The position numbers were made by a program, and so were the translations under genes. Positions 19,241 through 27,440 of a stretch of DNA of 64,000 nt are shown here, piece by piece. This DNA comes from Citrobacter amalonaticus (GTDB lineage: Bacteria; Pseudomonadota; Gammaproteobacteria; Enterobacterales; Enterobacteriaceae), in contig NZ_AP024585.1 in NCBI RefSeq assembly GCF_018323885.1, positions 3,100,001 to 3,164,000 on the forward strand. Direction: 5' to 3'. The stretch's first letter is position 1. Each line of letters begins with the position of its first letter. Under the pieces are notes generated by a model that had not been told where the DNA came from, made no database searches, and worked only from the letters and a program-made list of their open reading frames with translations.

Positions 19241-19903
19241 ATGAAAACAAAACTGATTACCTTACAGAACGCTGCCGGATTCTTTCGTGACGGCATGACC
19301 ATCATGGTTGGTGGTTTTATGGGGGTCGGGACCCCGCCCCGCCTTGTCGAAGCCTTACTTGAATCCGGCGTCAGAGACCTGACACTGATCGCCAACGATA
19401 CCGCCTTTGTCGATACCGGCATCGGCCCGCTGATCGTCAATGGCCGGGTGAACAAAGTCATTGCGTCCCATATCGGCACTAACCCGGAAACCGGGCGTCG
19501 GATGATCGCCAAAGAGATGGACGTTCAGCTGGTGCCGCAGGGTACGCTGATTGAACAGATCCGCTGCGGCGGTGCTGGACTCGGCGGCTTCCTGACCCCA
19601 ACCGGCGTCGGCACGATTGTGGAAGATGGCAAACAAACCCTGACGCTTGACGGCAAAACCTGGCTACTGGAGCGACCGTTGCGTGCCGACCTGGCACTCA
19701 TCCGCGCGCACCGTGCCGACCCACTCGGCAACCTGACCTACCAACTCAGCGCCCGCAACTTCAACCCGCTTATTGCCCTCGCCGCCGATATCACTCTGGT
19801 GGAACCTGACGAACTCGTTGAGACAGGCGATCTGTTGCCTGATCAGATAGTCACCCCCGGCGCCGTTATCGACCATATCGTCATGCCACAGGAGAGCAAA
19901 TAA
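19241..19903 (+). CDS. atoD: acetate CoA-transferase subunit alpha AtoD
   Basis: With AtoA it moves CoA from acetyl-CoA to acetoacetate, starting short-chain fatty acid breakdown. The 220 residues begin [11 protein letters not shown] like E. coli AtoD; the ATG at 19241 follows AAAGGGAAAC. Family I CoA-transferase alpha features are visible: [10 protein letters not shown] near residue 25, the [13 protein letters not shown] stretch and [17 protein letters not shown]. It is the first gene of atoDAEB, and its stop overlaps the atoA start by one base (TAATG). Confidence 0.96.
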   Translation: MKTKLITLQNAAGFFRDGMTIMVGGFMGVGTPPRLVEALLESGVRDLTLIANDTAFVDTGIGPLIVNGRVNKVIASHIGTNPETGRRMIAKEMDVQLVPQGTLIEQIRCGGAGLGGFLTPTGVGTIVEDGKQTLTLDGKTWLLERPLRADLALIRAHRADPLGNLTYQLSARNFNPLIALAADITLVEPDELVETGDLLPDQIVTPGAVIDHIVMPQESK

Positions 19904-20553
19904 TGGATGCTAAACAACGTATTGCGCGCCGTGTGGCGCAAGAACTTCGCGATGGTGATGTTGTGAATTTAGGCATTGGCCTGCCGACGATGGTCGCCAA
20001 CTATCTGCCGGATGACATTCATATCACCCTGCAATCAGAGAACGGATTTCTCGGACTGGGACCGGTCACGACCGCGCATCCCGATCTGGTGAACGCCGGT
20101 GGTCAACCCTGCGGAATATTGCCGGGTGCGGCGATGTTCGACAGCGCGATGTCATTCGCGCTGATTCGTGGCGGCCACGTCGATGCCTGCGTACTGGGCG
20201 GGTTGCAGGTTGATGAACAGGCTAACCTCGCGAACTGGGTCGTGCCCGGCAAAATGGTCCCTGGGATGGGCGGCGCGATGGATCTGGTAACCGGAGCGCG
20301 CAAAGTGATTATCGCGATGGAACACTGCGCGAAAGACGACTCGGCGAAAATCCTTCGCCACTGCACCATGCCACTGACGGCCCAGCATGCGGTGCATATG
20401 CTGGTTACCGAACTCGCCGTGTTCCGCTTTATCGACGGCAAAATGTGGCTGACGGAAATCGTCGACGGGTGCGACCTCGATACTCTGCGAGCAAAAACAG
20501 AAGCGCAGTTTGACATTGCCGCCGATCTGGTCGTTCAGCGAGGTGAAGCATGA
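19903..20553 (+). CDS. atoA: acetate CoA-transferase subunit beta AtoA
   Basis: Beta subunit of the acetoacetate:acetyl-CoA transferase. The SENG motif with the catalytic glutamate is at about residue 46 (LQSENGFLGLGP), and the following GGQPCGILPGAAMFDSA and GAMDLVTGARKVI segments are typical. The 216 residues equal the E. coli length. It begins within the atoD stop (TAATG) and overlaps atoE by 4 bp (ATGA), so the three genes are translationally coupled. Confidence 0.96.
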   Translation: MDAKQRIARRVAQELRDGDVVNLGIGLPTMVANYLPDDIHITLQSENGFLGLGPVTTAHPDLVNAGGQPCGILPGAAMFDSAMSFALIRGGHVDACVLGGLQVDEQANLANWVVPGKMVPGMGGAMDLVTGARKVIIAMEHCAKDDSAKILRHCTMPLTAQHAVHMLVTELAVFRFIDGKMWLTEIVDGCDLDTLRAKTEAQFDIAADLVVQRGEA

Positions 20554-21872
20554 TCGGCCGTATCTCGCGTTTCATGACGCGCTTCGTCAGTCGCTGGCTG
20601 CCCGATCCCCTGATTTTCGCCATGCTGCTGACGCTGTTGACGTTCGGCATCGCGCTGTGGCTGACGCCGCAAACGCCGATCAGTATGGTGCGTTTCTGGG
20701 GGGATGGCTTCTGGAATCTGCTGGCCTTCGGGATGCAGATGGCGTTGATCATCGTGACAGGTCACGCGCTGGCCAGTTCCGGTCCGGTGAAAAACCTGCT
20801 GCGTACTGCCGCGTCTGCCGCAAAAACGCCCGCGCAGGGCGTAATGCTGGTGACCTTCTTTGGCTCCGTCGCTTGCGTCATTAACTGGGGCTTCGGTCTG
20901 GTAGTGGGAGCGATGTTTGCCCGTGAAGTTGCCCGTCGCGTGCCGGGATCCGATTATCCGCTGCTGATTGCCTGCGCTTATATCGGTTTTCTGACCTGGG
21001 GCGGCGGCTTCTCAGGCTCGATGCCCCTGCTGGCGGCAACGCCGGGTAACCCGGTGGAACACATTGCGGGCTTGATTCCGGTCAGCGACACCCTGTTTAC
21101 CGGTTTCAACATCTTCATCACTCTCGGTCTGATTGTGGTCATGCCGTTTATCACCCGCATGATGACGCCAAAACCGTCGGATGTTGTCAGCGTCGATCCG
21201 AAACTGTTGATGGAAGAGCCTGATTTCCAGAAGACCTTGCCAGCAGATGCGCCTCCGTCCGAAAAACTGGAAGAGAGCCGAATCCTGGCGCTGATCATTG
21301 GGGCATTAGGCATCGCTTATCTCGGGATCTACTTCGCCGAGAAAGGGTTCAACATCACCATCAACACCGTCAACCTGATGTTTATGATTGCCGGTCTGCT
21401 GCTGCACAAAACGCCGATGGCCTATATGCGCGCCATTAGTGCCGCTGCGCGCAGCACCGCCGGTATCCTGGTGCAGTTCCCGTTCTATGCCGGTATCCAG
21501 TTGATGATGGAGCACTCCGGTCTCGGAGGACTCATCACCGAGTTCTTCATCAACGTCGCCAATAAAGACACCTTCCCGGTCATGACCTTCTTCAGCTCTG
21601 CGCTGATCAACTTTGCCGTGCCGTCAGGCGGTGGCCACTGGGTTATACAGGGACCGTTCGTCATGCCAGCCGCGCAAGCGCTAGGGGCCGATCTGGGTAA
21701 ATCCGTGATGGCGATTGCCTACGGCGAGCAGTGGATGAACATGGCGCAACCCTTCTGGGCGCTTCCCGCACTGGCCATCGCCGGGTTGGGGGTTCGCGAC
21801 ATCATGGGGTACTGCATCACCGCCCTGCTTTTCTCCGGTGTCATTTTTGTTGTCGGTCTGACCTTTTTCTGA
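20550..21872 (+). CDS. atoE: short-chain fatty acid transporter AtoE
   Basis: A 440-residue very hydrophobic protein of the short-chain fatty acid:H+ symporter (AtoE) family, with about twelve membrane segments. It begins MIGRISRFMTRFVSRWLPDPLIFAMLL. The conserved INFAVPSGGGHWVIQGPF stretch near residues 350-370 is typical of the family. It imports butyrate and acetoacetate class acids for the AtoDA/AtoB pathway. Full length; overlaps atoA by 4 bp and is followed 30 bp later by atoB. Confidence 0.95.
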   Translation: MIGRISRFMTRFVSRWLPDPLIFAMLLTLLTFGIALWLTPQTPISMVRFWGDGFWNLLAFGMQMALIIVTGHALASSGPVKNLLRTAASAAKTPAQGVMLVTFFGSVACVINWGFGLVVGAMFAREVARRVPGSDYPLLIACAYIGFLTWGGGFSGSMPLLAATPGNPVEHIAGLIPVSDTLFTGFNIFITLGLIVVMPFITRMMTPKPSDVVSVDPKLLMEEPDFQKTLPADAPPSEKLEESRILALIIGALGIAYLGIYFAEKGFNITINTVNLMFMIAGLLLHKTPMAYMRAISAAARSTAGILVQFPFYAGIQLMMEHSGLGGLITEFFINVANKDTFPVMTFFSSALINFAVPSGGGHWVIQGPFVMPAAQALGADLGKSVMAIAYGEQWMNMAQPFWALPALAIAGLGVRDIMGYCITALLFSGVIFVVGLTFF

Positions 21873-21902
21873 CGGCAGCGACTCACTTTTAAGGAACAGA
21901 AG

Positions 21903-23087
21903 ATGAAAAATTGTGTCATCGTCAGCGCAGTACGTACCGCCATCGGCGGCTTCAACGGCGCGCTGGCCACCACCAGCGCCATCGAACTTGGCGCGACTGT
22001 GATTAGCGCCGCGCTGGAACGCGCGCAACTCGACCCGCAACGTGTGGATGAAGTGATCATGGGCAACGTGTTGCAGGCCGGTCTGGGACAAAACCCGGCG
22101 CGCCAGGCACTGTTAAAAAGCGGCCTTAGCGAAACCGTCTGCGGGTTTACCGTCAACAAAGTCTGCGGTTCAGGGCTCAAAAGCGTCGCACTGGCCGCCC
22201 AGGCAATTCAGGCCGGTCAGGCACAGGCGCTGGTTGCTGGCGGCATGGAAAACATGAGTCTGGCCCCCTATCTGCTGGATGCGAAAGCCCGCTGGGGTTA
22301 TCGCCTCGGCGACGGCCAGTTGTCGGATGTGATTCTGCGTGACGGTCTGCTCTGTGCCACCCATGGTTATCACATGGGGATCACCGCCGAAAACGTCGCC
22401 CGTGAATACGGTATCAGCCGCGACATGCAGGATGAGCTCGCACTGCTCTCTCAGAAAAAAGCGGTCGCCGCCATCCATTCTGGCGCCTTTGAGGCCGAAA
22501 TTGTGCCGGTCAGCGTCACGTCGCGTAAAAAAACCATTGTCTTTGACCGCGACGAATTCCCCAAGGCTGACTCAACAGCAGAAGGTCTTGCGGCACTGCG
22601 TCCGGCGTTTGATAAGGCCGGCACCGTCACCGCTGGCAACGCCTCTGGGATCAACGACGGCGCGGCCGCGCTGGTGGTCATGGAAGAATCTGCCGCACTG
22701 GCGGCAGGACTGAAACCGCTGGCACGCATTAAGGCATATGCCAGCGGCGGCGTCGCGCCAGCGCTGATGGGGATGGGGCCGGTACCCGCCACGCAGAAAG
22801 CCCTGAAACAATGCGGATTGCAGCTTTCCGATATCGATCTGATTGAAGCCAATGAGGCGTTTGCCGCGCAGTTCCTTGCCGTCGGCAAGACGCTGGGCTT
22901 CGACCCACAAAAGGTGAACGTGAACGGTGGCGCGATTGCGCTTGGGCATCCGATCGGCGCCAGCGGCGCGCGGATCCTGGTGACATTGCTGCATGCGCTT
23001 TCCGCCAGGGATAAAACGCTGGGTCTGGCAACGCTGTGCATCGGCGGCGGTCAGGGTATTGCAATGATTGTGGAAAGGATGAATTAA
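21903..23087 (+). CDS. atoB: acetyl-CoA acetyltransferase AtoB
   Basis: A biosynthetic/degradative thiolase that cleaves acetoacetyl-CoA into two acetyl-CoA at the end of the pathway. The 394-residue protein has the acylated Cys88 ([11 protein letters not shown]), the NEAFA motif, the active-site His in [14 protein letters not shown], and the second catalytic Cys in LCIGGGQG near residue 379. Length equals E. coli AtoB. A good ribosome site (AAGGAACAG) precedes the ATG. It is the last gene of the operon; I see no clear T-tailed terminator in the gap that follows. Confidence 0.97.
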   Translation: MKNCVIVSAVRTAIGGFNGALATTSAIELGATVISAALERAQLDPQRVDEVIMGNVLQAGLGQNPARQALLKSGLSETVCGFTVNKVCGSGLKSVALAAQAIQAGQAQALVAGGMENMSLAPYLLDAKARWGYRLGDGQLSDVILRDGLLCATHGYHMGITAENVAREYGISRDMQDELALLSQKKAVAAIHSGAFEAEIVPVSVTSRKKTIVFDRDEFPKADSTAEGLAALRPAFDKAGTVTAGNASGINDGAAALVVMEESAALAAGLKPLARIKAYASGGVAPALMGMGPVPATQKALKQCGLQLSDIDLIEANEAFAAQFLAVGKTLGFDPQKVNVNGGAIALGHPIGASGARILVTLLHALSARDKTLGLATLCIGGGQGIAMIVERMN

Positions 23088-23279
23088 CCCCTGGGGTCCC
23101 CTGGTTAGACACTAAATCCTTCGAGTCGCAGGACAACAGGCAGCAGGCATTTTGAACAACGCTTGCGCTGGCTTAAAGGGACGAGGCTCATGGACGAGCC
23201 GGATCGCTCCATCGCCAACACAGAGGCTGCTTGAAGGATAAAGTGTATCTGTCATAATAAACAAAACCGAGGGACCTCA
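23088..23279. other. 192-bp gap between atoB and the RpiR-type gene, content unclear
   Basis: No recognised gene. The stretch is moderately GC-rich, unlike the AT-rich promoters nearby. It has short dyads (CCCCTGGGG at 23089-23097, GGCTC-N6-GAGCC at 23185-23200), several GGA motifs, and a possible 14-codon ORF at 23190-23234. The regulator's ribosome site (GAGGGACCTC) at 23270-23279 is itself a small dyad. It presumably holds the regulator's promoter. Confidence 0.35.
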
Positions 23280-24035
23280 ATGAACATTATCGAACAACTT
23301 CAGTTACTGGTAAAAACAGGTACGCACGCGGAGCAAACAATTAGCCGTTACATTCTGGCTACATTATCGGGCGCGGAAAAACTGACGTCGACGGCAATTT
23401 CAAAAAAGACGCAAACCAGCCAACCCTCCATTGTTCGCTTTGCGCAATCTCTCGGTTATACCGGCTTTACTTCATTTAAATATGATTTAATTAAGTGTCT
23501 GCGCAGCGCACCTGAGGCACTGCTTCCGGCCCAGGCAACGAAAAACAATGTTATTCTTGGCGAGTTTATTAATAATAATAACCCTGCGGCCCTTAATACT
23601 TTCTTTGAAATTATTAATTCCAGCCGTAACCTCTATTTCTGTCATCCGCGAGAACTGAGTTCATTACTCAGCAATATCATTCAGGATTATAGTGATATTG
23701 GCAAAGTCTGCATTCCCGTAGAGTACCAGAATGCCCATTTATTGCTGACAAACACCTTGACGGATTGTGATTCCGTGATCCTGCTTCCTGGACTCAAAGA
23801 TGAGCCGGATAATCAACTCATTACCTTGATTCGCGAGCATGAGGCCGCCTCACTGGCAGTCGCCTGCCATCAGAGCGGCGCGACGCTTGCCGATGTAACC
23901 TTATATACGCCTCAGTCCAGCGTCAGCCCCCTCAGTTTCGCCGCACTGAAAATGTCTTTACACACGCTTTTTTTCCACGCGCTGCAATATTGCTATCTGA
24001 ATATGAATAATGAAAAGGCGCCTCATAAACAATGA
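23280..24035 (+). CDS. RpiR/MurR-family transcriptional regulator
   Basis: The 251-residue protein has an N-terminal RpiR-type HTH (about residues 1-75) with the typical TSQPSIVRFAQSLGYTGFTSFKYDL stretch split over helices 2-4. The rest should be a SIS domain binding a sugar phosphate, but the usual glycine/serine-rich phosphate loop (G-x-G-x-S) is absent at the expected place, which reads SSRNLYFCHPRELSSLL, so the effector domain looks divergent. It converges on the oxidoreductase/PTS operon and is the likely regulator of it. The target and effector are unknown. The start has GAGGGACCTCA upstream. Confidence 0.8.
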   Translation: MNIIEQLQLLVKTGTHAEQTISRYILATLSGAEKLTSTAISKKTQTSQPSIVRFAQSLGYTGFTSFKYDLIKCLRSAPEALLPAQATKNNVILGEFINNNNPAALNTFFEIINSSRNLYFCHPRELSSLLSNIIQDYSDIGKVCIPVEYQNAHLLLTNTLTDCDSVILLPGLKDEPDNQLITLIREHEAASLAVACHQSGATLADVTLYTPQSSVSPLSFAALKMSLHTLFFHALQYCYLNMNNEKAPHKQ

Positions 24036-24129
24036 TCATCGACCGGGTTGAGGGGGAATAACGAACCCTGCCTTAATCAAAGAAATTAAAGCCAGCAAAA
24101 CGGTTTATGAGGCGTAAACCACCGATGAG

Positions 24130-25146
24130 TTATAACTGCACAATACGTCCTGTCGATAACGAATGATGTACGGCTTCACATATTAACGTCGCCTGCAACC
24201 CATCATCAGCGGTTGCCAGATAAGGGGTATCAAATAATATGTGCTCAACAAAATCATGTATTGGCTGAATCCCATAGCCACTGGCTTTATTATTAACGTA
24301 ATTAATAAAATTATAATTTGGCGTTGCACTGCGCTGAGGGGTGAACATTTCATATCCCCGCAACTGCGCATCGGCGCGATAATAGTTATTCTCGGTAATA
24401 ACAAAACTACGCCCATCGTTTGCTTTGGGAAATGAAGGTGGTAAGCACCACCCCACTTCAACGGTCCATTGCGCGCCATTATCAAAGGTGACAAACGACT
24501 GAATGGTATCCCAGGAATCAACGCCTTCCGCCACCAGCTTCTTCTTCTGCCCTATCGCATAGACGCTCACCGCATTGGCACCGTTCATATAATATCTAAT
24601 CAAATCAAAACAATGCGTTCCGAGAAAATGAACGGGAGAACTCTCATTCGCCCATGACAGCCAGTTTTTCGGCACGTCGATAATATCGTCCATGCTCATA
24701 TAGCCACGCAGGACCTGACCGGTTTCGGGTTTCAGCAGCTCATGGTGAATATGCTGTGCCATCCCGTCCCAACGCTTGTGGTAATCAACGCCAATCTTCA
24801 CTCCTTGTTGCTGCGCACAGCGGATGATTTCCCGACATTCCGCTGACGTTGTCGCCATCGGTTTCTCAATCAGCACATGTTTGCCCGCCCTGATGGCTTC
24901 AATCGTGGCATCAAAGTGGAACGGATCCGGCGTCGCGATTGATATCAGATCAACGTCCGTCGCGGCAAACAACTCTGCCAGCGAGGCATAACCAGGCACC
25001 TGAAACTCCGCCGCAACGTTGGCGCGGATGTCCGGATTGATCTCGCAAAACCCCACCAGGTTCACCCACGGATTATAGTGATACGCATTGATATGATGTT
25101 TGCCATAAATACCGGCCCCCACCACCGCGGCATTGATTTTGTTCAT
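24130..25146 (-). CDS. Gfo/Idh/MocA-family oxidoreductase
   Basis: A 338-residue NAD(P)-dependent sugar or polyol dehydrogenase. The N-terminal Rossmann domain has a GAGIYGKHH nucleotide loop at residues 11-19; the family EKP motif is in VLIEKPMATTS near residue 95, and GVDYHKRWDG holds the usual second motif. The C-terminal domain is an alpha/beta fold. It begins 11 bp after the PTS EIIBC gene and closes the operon. In the E. coli srl operon this job is done by SrlD, a short-chain dehydrogenase, so the product of transport is probably oxidised differently here. The substrate is unknown; inositol- or hexitol-phosphate-like compounds are guesses. Confidence 0.85.
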   Translation of the reverse strand: MNKINAAVVGAGIYGKHHINAYHYNPWVNLVGFCEINPDIRANVAAEFQVPGYASLAELFAATDVDLISIATPDPFHFDATIEAIRAGKHVLIEKPMATTSAECREIIRCAQQQGVKIGVDYHKRWDGMAQHIHHELLKPETGQVLRGYMSMDDIIDVPKNWLSWANESSPVHFLGTHCFDLIRYYMNGANAVSVYAIGQKKKLVAEGVDSWDTIQSFVTFDNGAQWTVEVGWCLPPSFPKANDGRSFVITENNYYRADAQLRGYEMFTPQRSATPNYNFINYVNNKASGYGIQPIHDFVEHILFDTPYLATADDGLQATLICEAVHHSLSTGRIVQL

Positions 25147-25157
25147 TACACATTTCC

Positions 25158-26174
25158 TCAGTTAAACAAGCCAAACGAAAACAGATAACCGATGGCCACC
25201 GCCAGAGGCGCGGTAATCATCCGTGACAGCAAGAAAGAGGGCACGCCAAGACGAATGGTTTTCTCTTTCGCCTCCTGCATGGAAAGCCCAACGGGAATGA
25301 AATCGGCACCGACCTGGACGTTAATCGCGAACAGCGCCGGCAACGCCATCAGCGGTGAAACCACCCCGCTACCGATTAGCGTTCCTACCAGCACACCAAC
25401 GACCTGCGCAATCGCCGCGCCAGGAGCCAGAATGGGAGAGATGAAGGGCAGACCACAAATAATCGCAATCACAAACAGACCGGTTAACGATCCGGCAAGC
25501 GGCGACAGCGCATTCCCGGTCCACTGACCAATCGCGGTCTCCTGAACCAGAGCGATCAGAACCGAGATAAAGGCCATAAAGGGGATCACGTTTTTAATAC
25601 ACAGCTCGACCGATTCACGCGCCGAGGAGTAGAGCAGGCTGACAAAGTTACCGATTCCCGTCGCAAAACGCGTCATCAACTCCAGCGCGGTGTTGGTCGC
25701 GGAACCGCGTGGTTTTGCCTCCACGCGTTCGTGAGCCACGGCACAGGCATGGTCTGCCGGGAGAGGATCACTGAGCTCAACGTTTTCCTCCCCGGTTACC
25801 GGTTGATTAATGGTTTCAATCAGCGAAAGCGATTCAAGACTGACATCAGAGATGTAAATATCTTCGGTGATATATTTCGCCAGCGGCCCCATCGCACCGG
25901 TAGGGAGTACGTTGATTGTCTTGATTCTTTTCTGCGGATAAATGCCGCAGCGCAGTGAACCGCCACAGTTGATGACCACACAAAGGATTTTCTTATCATC
26001 CGGCATGGCGTCAAAGCCGTTAACCACGGTCATTTCCAGCATTTCACCCAGTTTTTTCGCGACCGGATCAATGGTTTTGCCGGTAAGCGACAGGATGACC
26101 ATGCGGGTATCGCGAGATAAATACATGTCATCGCCAATCCCTGAATGACCTTTTTTAATCAGTACGGTTTTCAT
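25158..26174 (-). CDS. PTS glucitol/sorbitol-type EIIBC component
   Basis: A 338-residue homologue of SrlE. The N-terminal EIIB part keeps the cysteine motif (INCGGSLRCGIYP, Cys70 and Cys76), one of which should be phosphorylated. From about residue 165 there is a hydrophobic EIIC2 part with conserved LPALFAINVQVGADFIPVGLSM. It is 11 bp upstream of the oxidoreductase and its start lies inside the end of the EIIA gene. The sequence is clearly diverged from K-12 SrlE, so this is a paralogous system, not the srl operon itself. Substrate unknown. Confidence 0.86.
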   Translation of the reverse strand: MKTVLIKKGHSGIGDDMYLSRDTRMVILSLTGKTIDPVAKKLGEMLEMTVVNGFDAMPDDKKILCVVINCGGSLRCGIYPQKRIKTINVLPTGAMGPLAKYITEDIYISDVSLESLSLIETINQPVTGEENVELSDPLPADHACAVAHERVEAKPRGSATNTALELMTRFATGIGNFVSLLYSSARESVELCIKNVIPFMAFISVLIALVQETAIGQWTGNALSPLAGSLTGLFVIAIICGLPFISPILAPGAAIAQVVGVLVGTLIGSGVVSPLMALPALFAINVQVGADFIPVGLSMQEAKEKTIRLGVPSFLLSRMITAPLAVAIGYLFSFGLFN

Positions 26175-26553
26175 TGGTTTTCCTCATTATTGTCAATGGG
26201 CCAATCAATTCATTTACGGATGGAGAACAATGACTGTTAACGTGTAATGAACCATAGGCTATTGGCTTTTCAGCCCCGTCAAATACCACTGTCACATGAC
26301 CTAACTCGCATAAATTTTGCCATGCGGCCTCTCCCCAGCAGGTTATATTCCAGGTCTGATTATTAATCTGCAGAACTTAATCCATTGTTTTTTGTAATGG
26401 GGTAACATCACAAACAATATTCTTAATGACCAGGACATAATCGAGATAATCTTCCGGAGCATGGTCATTAAAGGTAATCAACATGCCATTAAGCAGTCCC
26501 TCTTCCACTTTTCTTCCAGCCTTTACGACGTCAGCCGAAAATAGTACTTTCAT
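26155..26553 (-). pseudogene. PTS glucitol-type EIIA remnant with in-frame ochre stop
   Basis: Hand translation on the minus strand from the ATG at 26553 (10 bases after the EIIC stop) gives MKVLFSADVVKAGRKVEEGL and continues to LITFNDHAPEDYLDYVLVIK. Codon 59 (26377-26379) is TAA, then the same frame stays open to a TAA at 26155. The part after the stop contains WGEAAWQNLCELGHVTVVFDG, which resembles the SrlB stretch around LGHVTLRFDG. The part before the stop lacks the histidines of SrlB (FIHCHGEL ... LHPG); the corresponding segment reads VIKNIVCDV ... KTMD. The full frame would be 132 residues, a little longer than SrlB (about 123), and overlaps the EIIBC start by 20 bp. It looks like a decayed EIIA. 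Confidence 0.75.
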
Positions 26554-26562
26554 TGTTTTCCC

Positions 26563-27084
26563 TTATTCCTGATTAAGTTCGCGTTTCTCCAGCCGGGTGA
26601 AGATATATTCCGTCAGAAAACCACGGATAAAACCGAGTAGAATACCCGCAGCGATATAGCGTAATGCCAGGTCGGCAACCGGTAGATCGAGTCGCGTCAG
26701 GCCAGCGGCGACGCCCAGCCAGATAAAGAGTTCAGATGGCACAATGTGTGGGAACAGAGAGGTCAGCGGGTGTACGGTGCTGCCCAGCGCATCCTGATAA
26801 GCGGGTTTACAACGTTCGGGCAGAAATTTACCCATCGTCAGCGCACCCGGACTGCTAAGAAAGAACCAGGCAAAACTCGGCAAAATTCCATAGGTTAATA
26901 TTTTTGACTTCCCCATCAGGGTGGCGACTTTTTCCATTCGCTGTTGGCCAATTAATTTCATAATAAAATTAACGGTCAAAATTAAGGTTATCAGCATCGG
27001 AATGGTACTGACGATCATCCCGGAGAATATCTTACCTGCGCTCTGGAAAAGATGGATAAAGCCTTCTGCTATTTCAACTATCAT
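26563..27084 (-). CDS. PTS glucitol/sorbitol-type EIIC component
   Basis: A hydrophobic protein of 173 residues resembling SrlA: the start IVEIAEGFIHLFQSAGKIF and the later LFPHIVPSELFIWLGVAAGLT correspond to SrlA segments FIGLFQKGGEVF and [21 protein letters not shown]. I prefer the ATG at 27084 because GGGAATTAACT precedes it and it aligns with the SrlA start; an ATG at 27120 would give 185 residues with a poor ribosome site. It is the first gene of the operon, followed by the EIIA remnant. Together with EIIBC it forms the membrane channel. Confidence 0.84.
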   Translation of the reverse strand: MIVEIAEGFIHLFQSAGKIFSGMIVSTIPMLITLILTVNFIMKLIGQQRMEKVATLMGKSKILTYGILPSFAWFFLSSPGALTMGKFLPERCKPAYQDALGSTVHPLTSLFPHIVPSELFIWLGVAAGLTRLDLPVADLALRYIAAGILLGFIRGFLTEYIFTRLEKRELNQE

Positions 27085-27277
27085 AGTTAATTCCCAACGT
27101 GTAGGTATAAGTATATTCATCCGTCAGAAGTGTATTGACAGATGAAGGCAGCCAACGCTTTTGTCTTTAAGAATTCAGATGATGTTATTTAATAATTTTT
27201 CAGTTCTCCTGGCAGTAAGGGCTCGTAAATATCGCGGTTTGGTAACAGGAAAGTTAACGGGAAATGGCTGCACAAAC

Positions 27278-27293
27278 AGTGAGCACCTTCACA
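27278..27293 (-). promoter_or_regulatory. CRP-binding site upstream of the PTS operon
   Basis: Minus-strand TGTGAAGGTGCTCACT matches TGTGA-N6-TCACA at nine of ten positions. It is about 200 bp upstream of the EIIC start, in a promoter-like AT-rich stretch (27084-27340). That fits a catabolite-repressed carbohydrate operon. Confidence 0.6.
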
Positions 27294-27390
27294 GAGTTAT
27301 AATTATTCATTTTATTTTGTATTTTTATACATGAAGGAAAAAGTCACCGGACAGGACCTTTTGGCAAGGGGAAATGGTGAATTCAGGACG

Positions 27391-27420
27391 AAAAAAAGGG
27401 AGGCAGCGCCTCCCTTTTTT
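27391..27420 (-). terminator. Rho-independent terminator of gyrA
   Basis: Minus strand GGGAGGC-GCT-GCCTCCC followed by seven T, 20 bp after the gyrA stop. A run of A on the other side could make it work in both directions. The rest of the 27121-27440 gap holds the PTS operon promoter region. Confidence 0.92.
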
Positions 27421-27440
27421 GCAGTCGTTAAACTCGCCGA

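Noticed and set aside
24102..24120. Terminator between the RpiR gene and the oxidoreductase
   Set aside because: GGTTTA/TAAACC is a short, weak stem with no T tract on either strand.
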